From Panorpa germanica (lineage: Eukaryota; Arthropoda; Insecta; Mecoptera; Panorpidae), in NCBI GenBank assembly GCA_963678705.1, contig CAVMBN010000144.1, positions 124,001 through 188,000 on the forward strand: a stretch of DNA of 64,000 nucleotides, read 5' to 3'. How positions within the stretch are numbered: the stretch's first letter is position 1; each line of letters starts with the position of its first letter. Shown here in pieces: positions 40,704 to 51,998 of this stretch. The notes under the pieces are model-generated. The model was not told the DNA's origin and made no database searches. It was given only the letters and a program-made list of their open reading frames with translations. A program made the translations under genes and the position numbers.

Positions 40704-42289
40704 AAGTGGTTCCTATCTACTATGTGTGTGATCGGCTCCTTCTACTTTAGGTGAAAAAAGTGATTAAAAGTGAGAAAATAATTATGGAAAAAAATTAAAT
40801 AAATTATATGAATACTTTTTCAAACGAAAAGTATTTAAGTTTGTTTTAAATTTGTGTTAATTTACCCTAAACAAAGTGTTTTTACAAAAGTTTGACAGTT
40901 GGAAACCAGTGTTAGAAACGAATTTTTCATTACGCGTACACGCGGTCTTATAAACATAACCTCAAATTTGTAACTTTGATGTTTGATATAAGACATAAAT
41001 AAGTGAGATAGACAAAAAAAGTGATAATAATTAGGTTAGTGTTAGTGCTAAAACATCAAGTGGTTTAGAATTCAAGAAATCTGTAAAGATATATAAGGAA
41101 GACCTCATATAAACACTACAAATATACGGAAGACAAAAGGTTGCCGCCCACTATCAAGTAAGTCGAATAACATTAACTATAAATAATACTAAAACACAAG
41201 AATTAGTTTATTTAAATGCGTGTTTTAAATAATAATGAGTGTGTATTAATTGTTATAAGTGATTAAGTGAACAATATATGCGGTTTTCTTGGAAATAGTG
41301 ATTGATCGTTCATGAACATTCAATAATAACAAACAAATGGTAAGTAAGTAGGCATAAGTACAAGTATGTATATGAGATATTTATAGAAATTCAGTGTGCC
41401 TCTGTTGATGTCCGGTGGCCAAGTGACCTTCAAAGAATTAGACCGGCAAAAACCTATAGGTACGTCTACTGCGCTATGGAGAACTATTTTCATTGTCCAA
41501 CATTATTTTACAAACCGATTACCGTTCCATGAAAAGGCAACTATCTAAAGGTTGTTCTCAGCGATCTATAATGAAGCCTGAGCTCTGGAACATGGTATTC
41601 GACAAAAACTGTGTTTCTCACTCGAAAGGTTGTGTAGACATATGTTTTGCCAACGATAATGTGATCCTTATCGGTGCAAATAGTACAGAAACCCTAGAAA
41701 GCCGTTCTCGACCTGCTATATATAAAATCTGTAGTTTCTTGAAGCTACAAAGCTACGAAACAAATACAGTAATAACGAATGATAAACTTGTAACACACCT
41801 TGCGCGTGTCACAAGGACGGAATGAAGCTTAAACTCGGCAACTATGCCGACACTATACAAGGGGGCATTTATGCTAATAGTTGTGTATTGTGCTTCGGCA
41901 TGGTATTACAGGATTAATCTTTCAGATCTTCCATGCAAAAAACTATGTTATTGACGATGACGCGTTGTTGCAGAACTGTATCTACAGAAGTGGTGCAAGT
42001 GATATTGGGGACAATTCCTTTAGATTTAAAAATCACTCATGCACTTACTCAAGTACAAATTACGCTAGAACTGAAAAAATCAAATTTTGATTATTTAAAA
42101 TTAATGCGACAAATTTCGAGGATTTAAAGTTAATGCGGCTGTAGGATAAAAGTCTAGAGACGATACTAAATATATTGCAAAAGAGATGAATGCATATATG
42201 CATAAGCTCTGGCAAGACAGATGGGACTTAATACAAAAAGGAAGACCTACGTATTGGTTTACAAGGACGTTAATATTGCTTTGCAACAC
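40704..42289 (+). repeat. Satellite monomer 27 (1586 bp)
   Basis: Class B, nearly identical to monomer 21. Confidence 0.9.
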
Positions 42290-43873
42290 AAGTGGTTCCT
42301 GTCTACTATGTGTGTGATCGGCTCCTGCTACTTTAGGTGAAAAAAGTGATTAAAAGTGAGAAATTAATTATGGAAAAAGTTAAATAAATTATATAAATAC
42401 TTTTTAAAACGAAAAGTATTAAAGTTTGTTTTAAATTTGGGTTAATTTACCCTAAACAAAGTGTTTTTACAAAAGTTTGACAGTTGGAAACCAGTGTTAA
42501 AGACGAATTTTTCATTACGCTTACACGCGGTCATATAAACATAACCTCAAATTTGTAACTTTAATGTTTGATATAAGACATTAATAAGTGCGATAGACAA
42601 AAAAAGTGATAATAATTAGGTTAGTGTTAGTGCTAAAACATCAAGTTGTTTAAAATTCAAGAAATCTGTAGAGATATATAAGGAAGTCCTCATATAAACA
42701 CTACAAATATACGGAAGACAAAAGGTTGCCGCCCACTATCAAGTAAGTCGAATAACATTAACTATAAATAATATTAAAACACAAGAATTAATTTATATAA
42801 ATGCGTGTTTTAAATAATAATGAGAGTGTATTAATTGTTATAAGTGATTAAGTGAACAATATATGCGGTTTTCTTGGAAATAGTGATTGATCGTTCAAGA
42901 ACATTCAATGGTAACAAACAAATGGTAAGTAAGTAGGCATAAGTACAAGTATGTATATGAGATATTTAAAAAAATTCAGTGTGCCTTTGTTGATGTCCGG
43001 TGGCCAAGTGACCTTTAAAGAATTAGACCGGCAAAAACCTATAGGTACGTCTACTGCGCTATGGAGAACTATTTTCATTGTCGAACATTATTTTACAAAC
43101 CGATTACCGTTCCATGAAAAGGCAACTATCTAAAAGTTGTCCTCAGCGATCTGTAATGGGGCTTGAGCTCTGGAACATGGTATTCGACGAGAACTGTGTT
43201 TCTCACTCGAAAGGTTGTGTAGACATATGTTTTGCCAACGATAATGTGATCCTTATCGGTGCTTATAGTACAAAAACCGTAAAAAGCCGTTCTCGACCTG
43301 CTATATATAAAATCTGTAGTTTCTTGAAGACACAAAGCTACGAACAAATACAGTAACAACGAATGATAAACTTGTAACACACCTTGCGCGTGTCACAAGG
43401 ACGGAATGAAGCTTAAACTCGGCAACTATGCCGACACTATACAAGGGGGCATTTATGCTAATAGTTGTGTATTGTGCTTCGGCATGGTATTACAGGATCA
43501 ATCTTCCAGATCTTCCTTGCAAAGAACTATGTTATTGACGATGACGCGTTGTTGCAGAACTGTATCTACACAAGTGGTGCAAGTGATATTGGAAACAATT
43601 CCTTTAGATTTAAAAATCACTCATGCACTTACTCAAGTACAAATTACGCTAGAACTGAAAAAATCAAATTTTGATTATTTAAAATTAATGCGACAAATTT
43701 CGAGGATTTAAAGTTAATGCGGATGTAGGATAAAAGTCTAGAGACGATACCAAATATATTGCCAAAGAGATGAATGCATATATGCATAAGCTCTGGCAAG
43801 ACAGATGGGACTTAATACAAAAAGGAAGACCTACGTATTGGTTTACAAGGACGTTAATATTGCTTTGCAACAC
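42290..43873 (+). repeat. Satellite monomer 28 (1584 bp)
   Basis: Near copy of monomer 24, with 1 nt lost at CTACGAACAAATAC. Confidence 0.9.
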
Positions 43874-45448
43874 AAGTGGTTCCTGTCTACTATGTGTGTG
43901 ATCGGCTCCTGCTACTTAGGTGAAAAAAGTGATTAAAAGTGAGAAATTAATTATGGAAAAAGTTAAATAAATTATATAAATACTTTTTAAAACGAAAAGT
44001 ATTAAAGTTTGTTTTAAATTTGGGTTAATTTACCCTAAACAAAGTGTTTTTACAAAAGTTTGACAGTTAAAAACCAGTGTTAAAAACAAATTTTTCATTA
44101 CGCGTCTTATAAACATAACCTCAAATTTGTAACTTTGATGTTTGATATAAGACATTAATAAGTGCGATAGACAAAAAAAGTGATAATAATTAGGTTAGTG
44201 TTAGTGCTAAAACATCAAGTGGTTAAAAATTCTAGAAATCTGTAGAGATATATAAGGAAGACCTCATATAAACACAACAAATATACGGAAGACAAAAGGT
44301 TGCCGCCCACTATCAAGTAAGTCGAATAATATTAACTATAAATAATATTAAAACACAAGAATTAGTTTATATAAATGCGTGTTTTAAATAATAATGAGAG
44401 TGTATTAATTGTTATAAGTGATTAAGTGAACAATATATGCGGTTTTCTTGGAAATAGTGATTGATCGTTCATGAACATTCAATGGTAACAAACAAATGGT
44501 AAGTAAGTAGGCATAAGTACAAGTATGTATATGAGATATTTATAGAAATTCAGTGTGCATTTGTTGATGTCCGGTGGCCAAGTGACCTTCAAAGAATTAG
44601 ACCGGCAAAAACCTATAGGTACGTCTACTGCGCTATGGAGAACTATTTTCATTGTCGAACATTATTTTACAAACCGATTACCGTTCCATGAAAAGGCAAC
44701 TATCTAAAGGTTGTCCTCAGCAAACTGTAATGGGGCCTGAGCTCTGGAACATGGTATTCGACGAGAACTGTGTTTCTCATTTGAAAGGTTGTGTAGACAT
44801 ATGTTTTGCCAACTATAATGTGATCCTTATCGGTGCAAATAGTACAGAAACATTAGAAAGCCGTTCTCGACCTGCTATATATAAAATCTGTAGTTTCTTG
44901 AAGCTACAAAGCTACGAAACAAATACAGTAACAACGAATGATAAACTTGTAACACACCTTGCGCGTGTCACAAGGACGGAATGAAGCTTAAACTCGGCAA
45001 CTATGCCGACACTATACAAGGGGGCATTTATGCTAATGCTTGTGTATTGTGCTTCGGCATGGTATTACAGGATCAATCTTCCAGATCTTCCATGCAAAGA
45101 ACTATGTTATTGACGATGACGCGTTGTTGCAGAACTGTATCTACAGAAGTGGTGCAAGTGATATTGGGGACAATTCCTTTTGATTTAAAAATCACTAATG
45201 CACTTACTCAAGTACAAATTACGCTAAAACTGAAAAAATCAATTTTTGATGATTTAAAATTAATGCGACAAATTTCGAGGATTTAAAGTTTATGCGGCTG
45301 TAGGATAAAAGTCTGGAGACGATACAAAATATATTGCCAAAGAGATGAATGCATATATGCATAAGCTCTAGCAAGACAGATGGGACTTAATACAAAAAGG
45401 AAGACCTACGTATTGGTTTACAAGGACGTTAATATTGCTTTGCAACAC
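43874..45448 (+). repeat. Satellite monomer 29 (1575 bp)
   Basis: Resembles monomer 26 and is class A. TTACGCGTCTTATAAAC shows loss of the ACACGCGG half of the small GC palindrome. Confidence 0.9.
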
Positions 45449-45728
45449 AAGTGGTTCCTATCTACTATGTGTGTGATCGGCTCCTTCTACTTTAGGTGAA
45501 AAAAGTGATTAAAAGTGAGAAAATAATTATGGAAAAAAATTAAATAAATTATATGAATACTTTTTCAAACGAAAAGTATTTAAGTTTGTTTTAAATTTGT
45601 GTTAATTTACCCTAAACAAAGTGTTTTTACAAAAGTTTGACAGTTGGAAACCAGTGTTAGAAACGAATTTTTCATTACGCGTACACGCGGTCTTATAAAC
45701 ATAACCTCAAATTTGTAACTTTGATGTT
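45449..45728 (+). repeat. Satellite monomer 30, part left of the Polinton
   Basis: The first 280 bp of a class B monomer, ending at CTTTGATGTT where the Polinton begins. Confidence 0.9.
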
Positions 45729-46863
45729 AGTAGAGGAACTAAGCCGTTTCTGGGACAAATTAGCATATTTGGAGGTGGGGTAGTATTATTTTTCTGATGG
45801 TCGTGATGGTGGGGGTAGTTGATGTAGTGTGTCTGTATGTTGCAAGTGGAGGGGGTAAATTTGTGTGGTAGGTGGGGTGAGTAATATGGGCAAGGGTGGG
45901 TGGGGAGGGGTGTTATTGTGTGTATAAGGTGTAAGTTTAGCGGGTATTAGGTTATGTGTGTGTGTGTGAGTGAGACGGATGATAGTGTGTTTAATTGAGT
46001 TGTCATATGATTGGTTGTGTGGGTGTGTACTTAGAGGTATTGTTTATATGAGTAATTAATTAATGTGTGTGCCATATTGGGTGTAATGACCTGTGTTCAT
46101 ACACCTGTGCATGTTTCCCCTCTATATAAAATGATAATTAGTTAGGGAGAATATAAATAGGTGAATATTTAATTTGAAGATGCCCATATTGGGTGTAATG
46201 ACCTGTGTTCATACACCTGTGCATGTTTCCCCTATATATAAAATGATAATTAGTTAGAGTGAATATAAATAGGGTGAATATTTAATTAGAAGATGCCCAT
46301 ATTGGGTTTAATGACCTGTGTTCATACACCTGTGCATGTTACGTCATGTGTCTACATGTTTTACTGTTAATAGGATTGATATATCATACACCTGTGCATG
46401 TTTCTGCACGTTTTGCGCCTCTATATAAAATGATAATTAGTTAGGGAGAATATAAATAGGGTGAATATTTAATTTGAAGATGCCCATATTGGGTGTAATG
46501 ACGAATATTCATACACCTGTGCATGTTACGTTATGTGTCTACATGTTTTACTGGTAATAGGATAGATATATATAGTAAGGGTGAATATGTAATTTGAAAA
46601 TCGCCATATTTGGCGTTATGGTATATATTCATACACCTGTGCATGTTACGTCATGTTTTGCGGTTAATATGTGAGATATTTATTTAACGGTTATAATTTT
46701 TTTTTTAAATTGCAAATTCCTTTTATTAGCAAAATATAACCAGAGACAAATATTATGTATAAGAGGGAGACAGATATATTTTTATGTGATATGTATATTG
46801 GTATATGTTTCATATTTATGTGCGAGTATATATATATATATAGGATGACAAGTGAAATAATTA
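45729..46863 (+). repeat. Polinton left terminal inverted repeat (~1135 bp)
   Basis: Starts AGTAGAGGAACTAAGCCG and matches the reverse complement of 61000-62121. Three zones: an outer ~330 bp strongly rich in G and T on this strand, a middle ~600 bp of degenerate subrepeats carrying CACCTGTGCATG, and an inner AT-rich zone with a TA microsatellite ending GGATGACAAGTGAAATAATTA. The inner end lies 20 bp before the polymerase ATG. Confidence 0.95.
46071..46680 (+). repeat. Degenerate ~110-bp subrepeats in left inverted repeat
   Basis: About five units begin CCCATATTGGGTGTAATGAC and continue with TTCATACACCTGTGCATGTT. ACACCTGTGCATG occurs six times, at 46101, 46213, 46326, 46388, 46513 and 46633. 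Between copies lie CTCTATATAAAATG and TTAGGGAGAATATAAATAGG, which look TATA-like. CACCTG is an E-box; whether a protein binds it is unknown. Confidence 0.85.
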
Positions 46864-46883
46864 ATAAATAATAATAAATTGCG
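46836..46883 (+). promoter_or_regulatory. Putative promoter at inner end of left inverted repeat
   Basis: A TA-rich run followed by GGATGACAAGTGAAATAATTA and then the polymerase ATG at 46884. The same sequence faces the first leftward gene from the right repeat, which suggests one duplicated promoter serving both ends. TATA function is inferred from composition. Confidence 0.45.
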
Positions 46884-49800
46884 ATGGAAGACATTAACAC
46901 AATTATTAAGCATATGAGGAGTGTAATTAAGCAGTTAAACTGTTTGAAGAAGCCAAACATTCAGTGTGAGAAATGGTCCAAGTATAATAAAATCAATATA
47001 AAATTATTAAACAAACTATTGAAAAATAATACTTCATCTGTAGGATTTAGACAAAGTGTTCAAAGCAGCTTAGCTATATTTAAATCTTTTCAACAGTATT
47101 TTGATAAGGAAATTCTTGGAAAAGGTTTACCAGTTGGACCTAATAATAATTCAAAACGTAGTAATCGAATTCAGTGGCAAGATCTAAATTCTTCATTTAA
47201 AGGACGCATTAGAACCGGAGTGATAATTAATATTAAACATATAGATCCATTACAATTTTTGAATGACGCCTATTATTTATTTATGTCTCGAATTAAAAAT
47301 GCTATAAAAAAATTTAGTGCATTAAAAGTTAATGTTATTTTCTGTGGTGAATTCGTTTTGCCGTCAGCGAAAGAAGATGAAAATATATTTGAATATAAAA
47401 ATTTCAATACAAGAAATAGTGAAATTTGTGTTTCTACAAACTTAAAACAATGGTATCAAGAACATGTGAGTGAACCTATACTGAAAGATTTGGAATCTTT
47501 TCAAGAAAGTCAAAGTGGTTGGGCTTTATATAAAATTGTTAATTTAACTATAAATATAAATAAGTTTGTGCCATTCTATGTTTCTTCCTTTATTGACTTA
47601 CCAGTAGCAATAAAACTAAAAAAGGCTATAATAAATGTTCAAAATGATGACAACTTATGTTTTGTATGGTCAGTGTTATCAGCGCTATATCCGGCAAAAG
47701 TTCATGGTGAAAGAGTATTATCTTATTATAAATATATAAATACTCTCAATTTAAGTGGGTTAAAATTTCCAATGACCCTATCACAAATTTCTAAATTTGA
47801 AAAACTGAATAACAATATATCGGTAAATGTGTATGTGTTAAAGAAGAGCAAAAAATCTTTTATTACTGTTCCAGTTTATGTAAGCAAATCTCTTAAAACT
47901 AAACACATACATTTATTAATGATACAAAGTGATTATGTAGTGGAGGATGAAGAAGAAAAAGAAAAAGATTATGATGAATCTGAAGAAGAAGAAGATGGGA
48001 GTCTAGAGGATGAAGAAGTTAATAAGATAAACTTTCATTTTTGCTGGATTAAAAATTTATCGAGACTTGTTAGTAATCAACTTTCAGAAACAAATCATAA
48101 AAAGTTTATATGTGATCGATGTTTACATTATTTTAGAAATGAGTGCAAGTTCAAGGAACATTTACAAGATTGTGCTGGCCTAGGCCTAAAGCCAGTTAAA
48201 CCCATAATGCCTCAAGATTCTAATATACTTGAGTTTAAAAATTTTAACCGAAAATTAAGAAATGCTTGTGTAATATATGCGGATTTTGAAAGCATATTGG
48301 ACAGTAATGTGCAGAATATTGAAAAAAAAGGTGCATATCAGAAACATGTTGCATGCAGTGTGGGGTATTATGTAAAATATTCCTGTAATAACACTAAATC
48401 TTACTATAACAGTTACCGTGGTCTGGACTGTGTCCAGTGGTTTGTGAATAAATTAAAAGAAATTGCGTATAACTTGGACGATAAAATGAAAAAATTTAAA
48501 CCAATGAAACCATTAACCAATCAGCAAAACATCGAATTTAAAAATGCAACAAACTGTCATATTTGCGAGAAATCTCTAGGACTAGATCGAGTACGAGACC
48601 ATTGTCACTTGAGCGGTAATTATAGAGGTCCTGCTCATAATAGTTGTAATTTGAATTTTAATGAAAGTTATGTAATACCAATAATATTTCATAATTTGTC
48701 TTCGTATGACGCGCATTTTATAATTGTCGAATTAGCCACCGGCATTAGTGGGCCAACTAATTTACTTCCAATTAATAAGGAAAAATATATTTCGTTTACA
48801 AAATATGTGCAAGAAACGAATATATTGTTAAGATTTGTAGACTCATACAGATTCATGGCTAGTTCTCTAAGTAATTTGACGTCTATTTTACCAAGTAACA
48901 AATTAAATATTTTAAGGTCAGAATATACCAATTTAAATAATGAAAAATTTCATTTGTTAAGTAAAAAAGGTGTATTTCCGTACGATTATGTAAATTCTTG
49001 GGAAAAATTAAACGAAACATGTTTACCATCCCAAGATAATTTTTATAATTTATTAAACGAAAGCGATTTGTCTGATGAAGATTACAAGCATGCCCAAAAC
49101 GTTTGGAATACATTTAATATTGAAACATTAGGTCAATATTCAGATTTGTATTTAAAGACCGATGTTTTGTTATTGGCAGACATCTTTGAAAATTTTCAAG
49201 ATAATTGTTTAGAGACGTATAAACTAGATCCAGTCCATTATGTTTCTGGTCCAGGTTTAGCGTGGGATTCTATGCTAAAAATAACCAATGTTAAACTGGA
49301 GTTATTTACGGATATAAATATGTGGTTATTTATTGAAAAAGGTATCAGAGGAGGTATAAGTCAATGTTCAAACAGATATGCAGAGGCTAATAACAAATAC
49401 ATGAATGAAAATTATAAACCTGAATTACCTTCTAAATATTTAATGTATTTTGACGTTAATAATTTATACGGTCATGCAATGTCTCAATATTTACCATATG
49501 GAAATTTTAAATGGTTAAGCAAACAGGAAATTTCAGAATTAAGTAATAATATATGTAATTTATCAGACAATAGCAATATTGGTTACATCTTAGAAGTAGA
49601 CCTACATTATCCTCAAAGTCTTCATAGTATTCATAAAGATTTTCCATTGTGTCCAGAACATCTTATTCCACCAGAAAGTAAAGATAAAAAATTATTAACT
49701 ACATTATACGATAAGGACAACTACGTCATTCATCATAGTAATTTGAAGCAATGTATAAACTTGGGTATAAAACTTACAAAAATACATCGTGCGATAAAAT

Positions 49801-50695
49801 TTAATCAGTCACCGTGGCTTAAAATCTATATCGATTTAAATACAGAAAAAGGAAAATGGCTACCAATGATTTTGAAAAAAACTTGTATAAATTAATGAAT
49901 AATAGTGTATTTGGTAAGACAATGGAAAATGTTAGAAAACATCGCGATATAAAATTAAAAACAAAATGGCGTGGAAGATATGGAGCAAAAAATTTAATAG
50001 CACAACCTAATTTTCATAGTCGAACAATTTTTAGTAAAAATGTGGTTGCTATAGAATTACTAAAATCTAACATAAAATTTAATAAACCTATTTATGTGGG
50101 CTTTTCAATATTGGATTTATCAAAAACTGTAATGTATGATTTTCATTACAATTACATGCAAAAGGAATTTTCTAAAAATAACGTAAAACTTTTATATACG
50201 GATACCGATTCGTTTATATATGAAATTATTACACCAGACATATATGAAATAATATTGCGCGATATACAAAAATTTGATACAAGTGATTATGCCGAAAACA
50301 ATCAATATAATATCCCCCGTGTAAATAAAAAATGTTTAGGTCTTATGAAGGATGAAAATAATGGTCAAATTATGACTCATTTTATTGGTTTAAGGTCGAA
50401 AATGTATGCATTAAAAATTAATAATTTGGATATTATCAAAAAAGCAAAAGGCATAAAGACACAAGTTGTGAAACAACATATTTCCTTTGAAGACTATGAA
50501 AACTGCTTGAGAAATTTAGTTAAAATAAATTGTACTCAAAGAGGTATTGTTTCAAAATTGCATAATGTGTACTCCATTAAACAAACAAAAATTGCTTTAA
50601 GTCCTTTTGATGATAAACGTTGTCTTATTAAAAACAGTACAGATACTTTGCCTTGGGGTTTTGATAGTTTTAGTGATAGCGATTTATTGTTATAA
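46884..50695 (+). pseudogene. Polinton protein-primed DNA polymerase B (broken)
   Basis: Family B polymerase of the protein-primed type, which copies the element from its inverted repeats. Visible parts in order: a C2H2 finger (CDRCLHYFRNECKFKEHLQDC region, near 48.1 kb) after a Glu/Asp-rich stretch; exonuclease motif I, YADFES (~48.28 kb); a Cys/His cluster CHICEK...DHCHLSG typical of Polinton polymerases (~48.56 kb); exonuclease motifs II, FHNLSSYDAH, and III, YLKTDVLLLAD; GPGLAWDSM; palm motif A, YFDVNNLYGHAMSQYLP (~49.45 kb); motif [12 protein letters not shown] (~49.9 kb); and motif C, YTDTDSF (~50.2 kb). The total length fits the family. About one break is visible; an assembly error is possible. 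The first ATG lies just inside the left inverted repeat. Confidence 0.93.
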
Positions 50696-50759
50696 GTATA
50701 TTTTTAATGTCAAATAAATACATATTTATAATAACCAGTAGTTTTATTTATTTAAAATG
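50696..50759. terminator. Convergent polyadenylation region
   Basis: 64 bp between the converging polymerase and integrase genes. AATAAA occurs on the plus strand near 50713 and TTTATT (AATAAA on the minus strand) near 50744, so each transcript could end here. Confidence 0.5.
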
Positions 50760-51689
50760 TTATACAATATTTTTAGCATCTATCCAACTGTTATGAGATT
50801 TATCTAAACCTAACCACTTTACAAAAACTCTTTTTCCTTTTTTCTGTAAAACTTTCTCAACTAGATATATATCTGGATATTTTGTTTTTTGTAGTTCTTG
50901 TTCGTAAAACGCGCCTGCAATTGATTGGCCAAGAGAATCATTAAGTAAATATGTGACTGGATTAGTTAGTTGTTCTTTTGATATAGTAAATATTTTGGTA
51001 CCCCAGTTAGGAGTATACCCTTTTGCAAATAATGATTTGGTTTTGCTTAAGCGAACATAATCGCCAACTTTATAGCGACTTAAACCGACCCTTTTTATCC
51101 TATTGTATACATTTCCTAATAATTTTTTTTCATTTTTTATTGATACTTGAGATGGCTTCATATTAATTGTTGAATGATGAGAATTATTATATTTCTTAAC
51201 AAGTGCATCAATGTTATTAATCCAATTATAGTTGCCCTTTATACTAAAATCTTTCCACATGGCATTTTTTAGAGTTCTATTAAATCTTTCAACAATCGAT
51301 GCTTTCATATTACTAAATGTACTAAAATGGTTTATATCATACGAATCTATAACTTTTTTAAATTCAGTGTTATAAAATTCCTTTCCGTTATCTGTTTGTA
51401 AGTTTTTCGGAACCTTATTCTTATGTTTAACTAAAATATTTTTGAATGCAGCAGTAACGTCTTTAGCTGACTTTGATTTTACTGGAACTGCCCATGCATA
51501 TTTGGAAAATATATCAATGACTGTAAGTAAGTACTTGTAACCTTTGTTTTCTTTTGCATATGGGATTAATTCCACTAAATCGGCTTGCCAAGAATCATTT
51601 AGACCTTTTATAATTACATGTCTACGCTTATAGTTTTTACGCGCAGGCTTATGCAATTCGTTGACTATACCTATTTTTGTTTTGTTCAT
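50760..51689 (-). CDS. Polinton integrase (RVE fold) with C-terminal chromodomain
   Basis: Retroviral-type DDE integrase of 309 residues that joins the inverted repeat ends to target DNA. It opens with LHKPARKNYKRRHV and WQADLVEL, as Polinton integrases do. Catalytic residues are D37 (WQAD), D100 (LQTDNGKEF) and E134 (SIVERFNR). The last ~39 residues, from YLVEKVLQKKG to WLGLDKSHNSWIDAKNIV, form a chromodomain, which in other integrases can bind modified histones. The zinc-binding N-terminal domain of retroviral integrases is not evident. It follows the 76-codon ORF by 22 bp on the same strand, with TTTATAAA in the gap. The frame looks whole. Confidence 0.93.
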   Translation of the reverse strand: MNKTKIGIVNELHKPARKNYKRRHVIIKGLNDSWQADLVELIPYAKENKGYKYLLTVIDIFSKYAWAVPVKSKSAKDVTAAFKNILVKHKNKVPKNLQTDNGKEFYNTEFKKVIDSYDINHFSTFSNMKASIVERFNRTLKNAMWKDFSIKGNYNWINNIDALVKKYNNSHHSTINMKPSQVSIKNEKKLLGNVYNRIKRVGLSRYKVGDYVRLSKTKSLFAKGYTPNWGTKIFTISKEQLTNPVTYLLNDSLGQSIAGAFYEQELQKTKYPDIYLVEKVLQKKGKRVFVKWLGLDKSHNSWIDAKNIV

Positions 51690-51711
51690 ACTTATTATTA
51701 TTACACAAAAT

Positions 51712-51942
51712 TTATAAAGAACAAATATCTAAACTATGTTTTGTTTTTAATTCTGTAATTAATGTTGCAATTTTTTTATTTACTTCAATAAAGTTTTGGA
51801 AGTTATTAATATAAGCATCATGAATATCTTTCTCTGCAGCTTTTAAACGTTTATCTATAATAATTAAATCATTTTTTGATACTGTTTCGTGCCGAGTAAT
51901 TTTTTTCTTATGTATGTGTACTCCAAATTTGTTAATAGTCAT
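51712..51942 (-). CDS. Small uncharacterised Polinton ORF (76 aa)
   Basis: 76 residues starting MTINKFGVHIHKKK, with a middle rich in charged residues and heptad-like spacing (IIIDKRLKAAEKDIHDAY, then FIEVNKKIATLITEL) that could form a coiled coil. No catalytic motif is visible. It lies between the integrase and the 419-residue gene in one leftward group. TTTATAAC sits 16 bp before its ATG, as at the ATPase gene. A structural or assembly role is only a guess from its small size and location. Confidence 0.6.
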   Translation of the reverse strand: MTINKFGVHIHKKKITRHETVSKNDLIIIDKRLKAAEKDIHDAYINNFQNFIEVNKKIATLITELKTKHSLDICSL

Positions 51943-51998
51943 GTTACTTATATGAGTAGTTATAAAATAATGAAAAAGAAGGGAATGTGTTTAAGTAT

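Larger units (their letters stand above)
1..45728 (+). repeat. 1.585-kb satellite array, left part
   Basis: Head-to-tail array of 29 complete monomers plus partial ends. Boundaries set after the conserved TTGCAACAC give lengths mostly of 1584-1587 bp. In each monomer the first ~690 bp is AT-rich and non-coding, and the last ~895 bp is a decayed LINE reverse transcriptase fragment read on the plus strand. Monomers differ at scattered single bases and short indels, so this is a real diverged array and not one copied read. The minus-strand frames of about 62 codons found in each monomer are the antisense of the RT remnant, not genes. Long satellites of this kind usually sit in heterochromatin; that location is inferred. 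Confidence 0.95.

Noticed and set aside
1-45728. CRISPR or other short-spacer array
   Set aside because: Repeats are ~1.6 kb, directly abutting and without spacers; the setting is animal satellite DNA.
46691-46960. 89-codon minus-strand frame in the left inverted repeat
   Set aside because: It is made of the AT-rich repeat and TA microsatellite, starts inside the polymerase coding sequence, and has low-complexity IYIYIY content.
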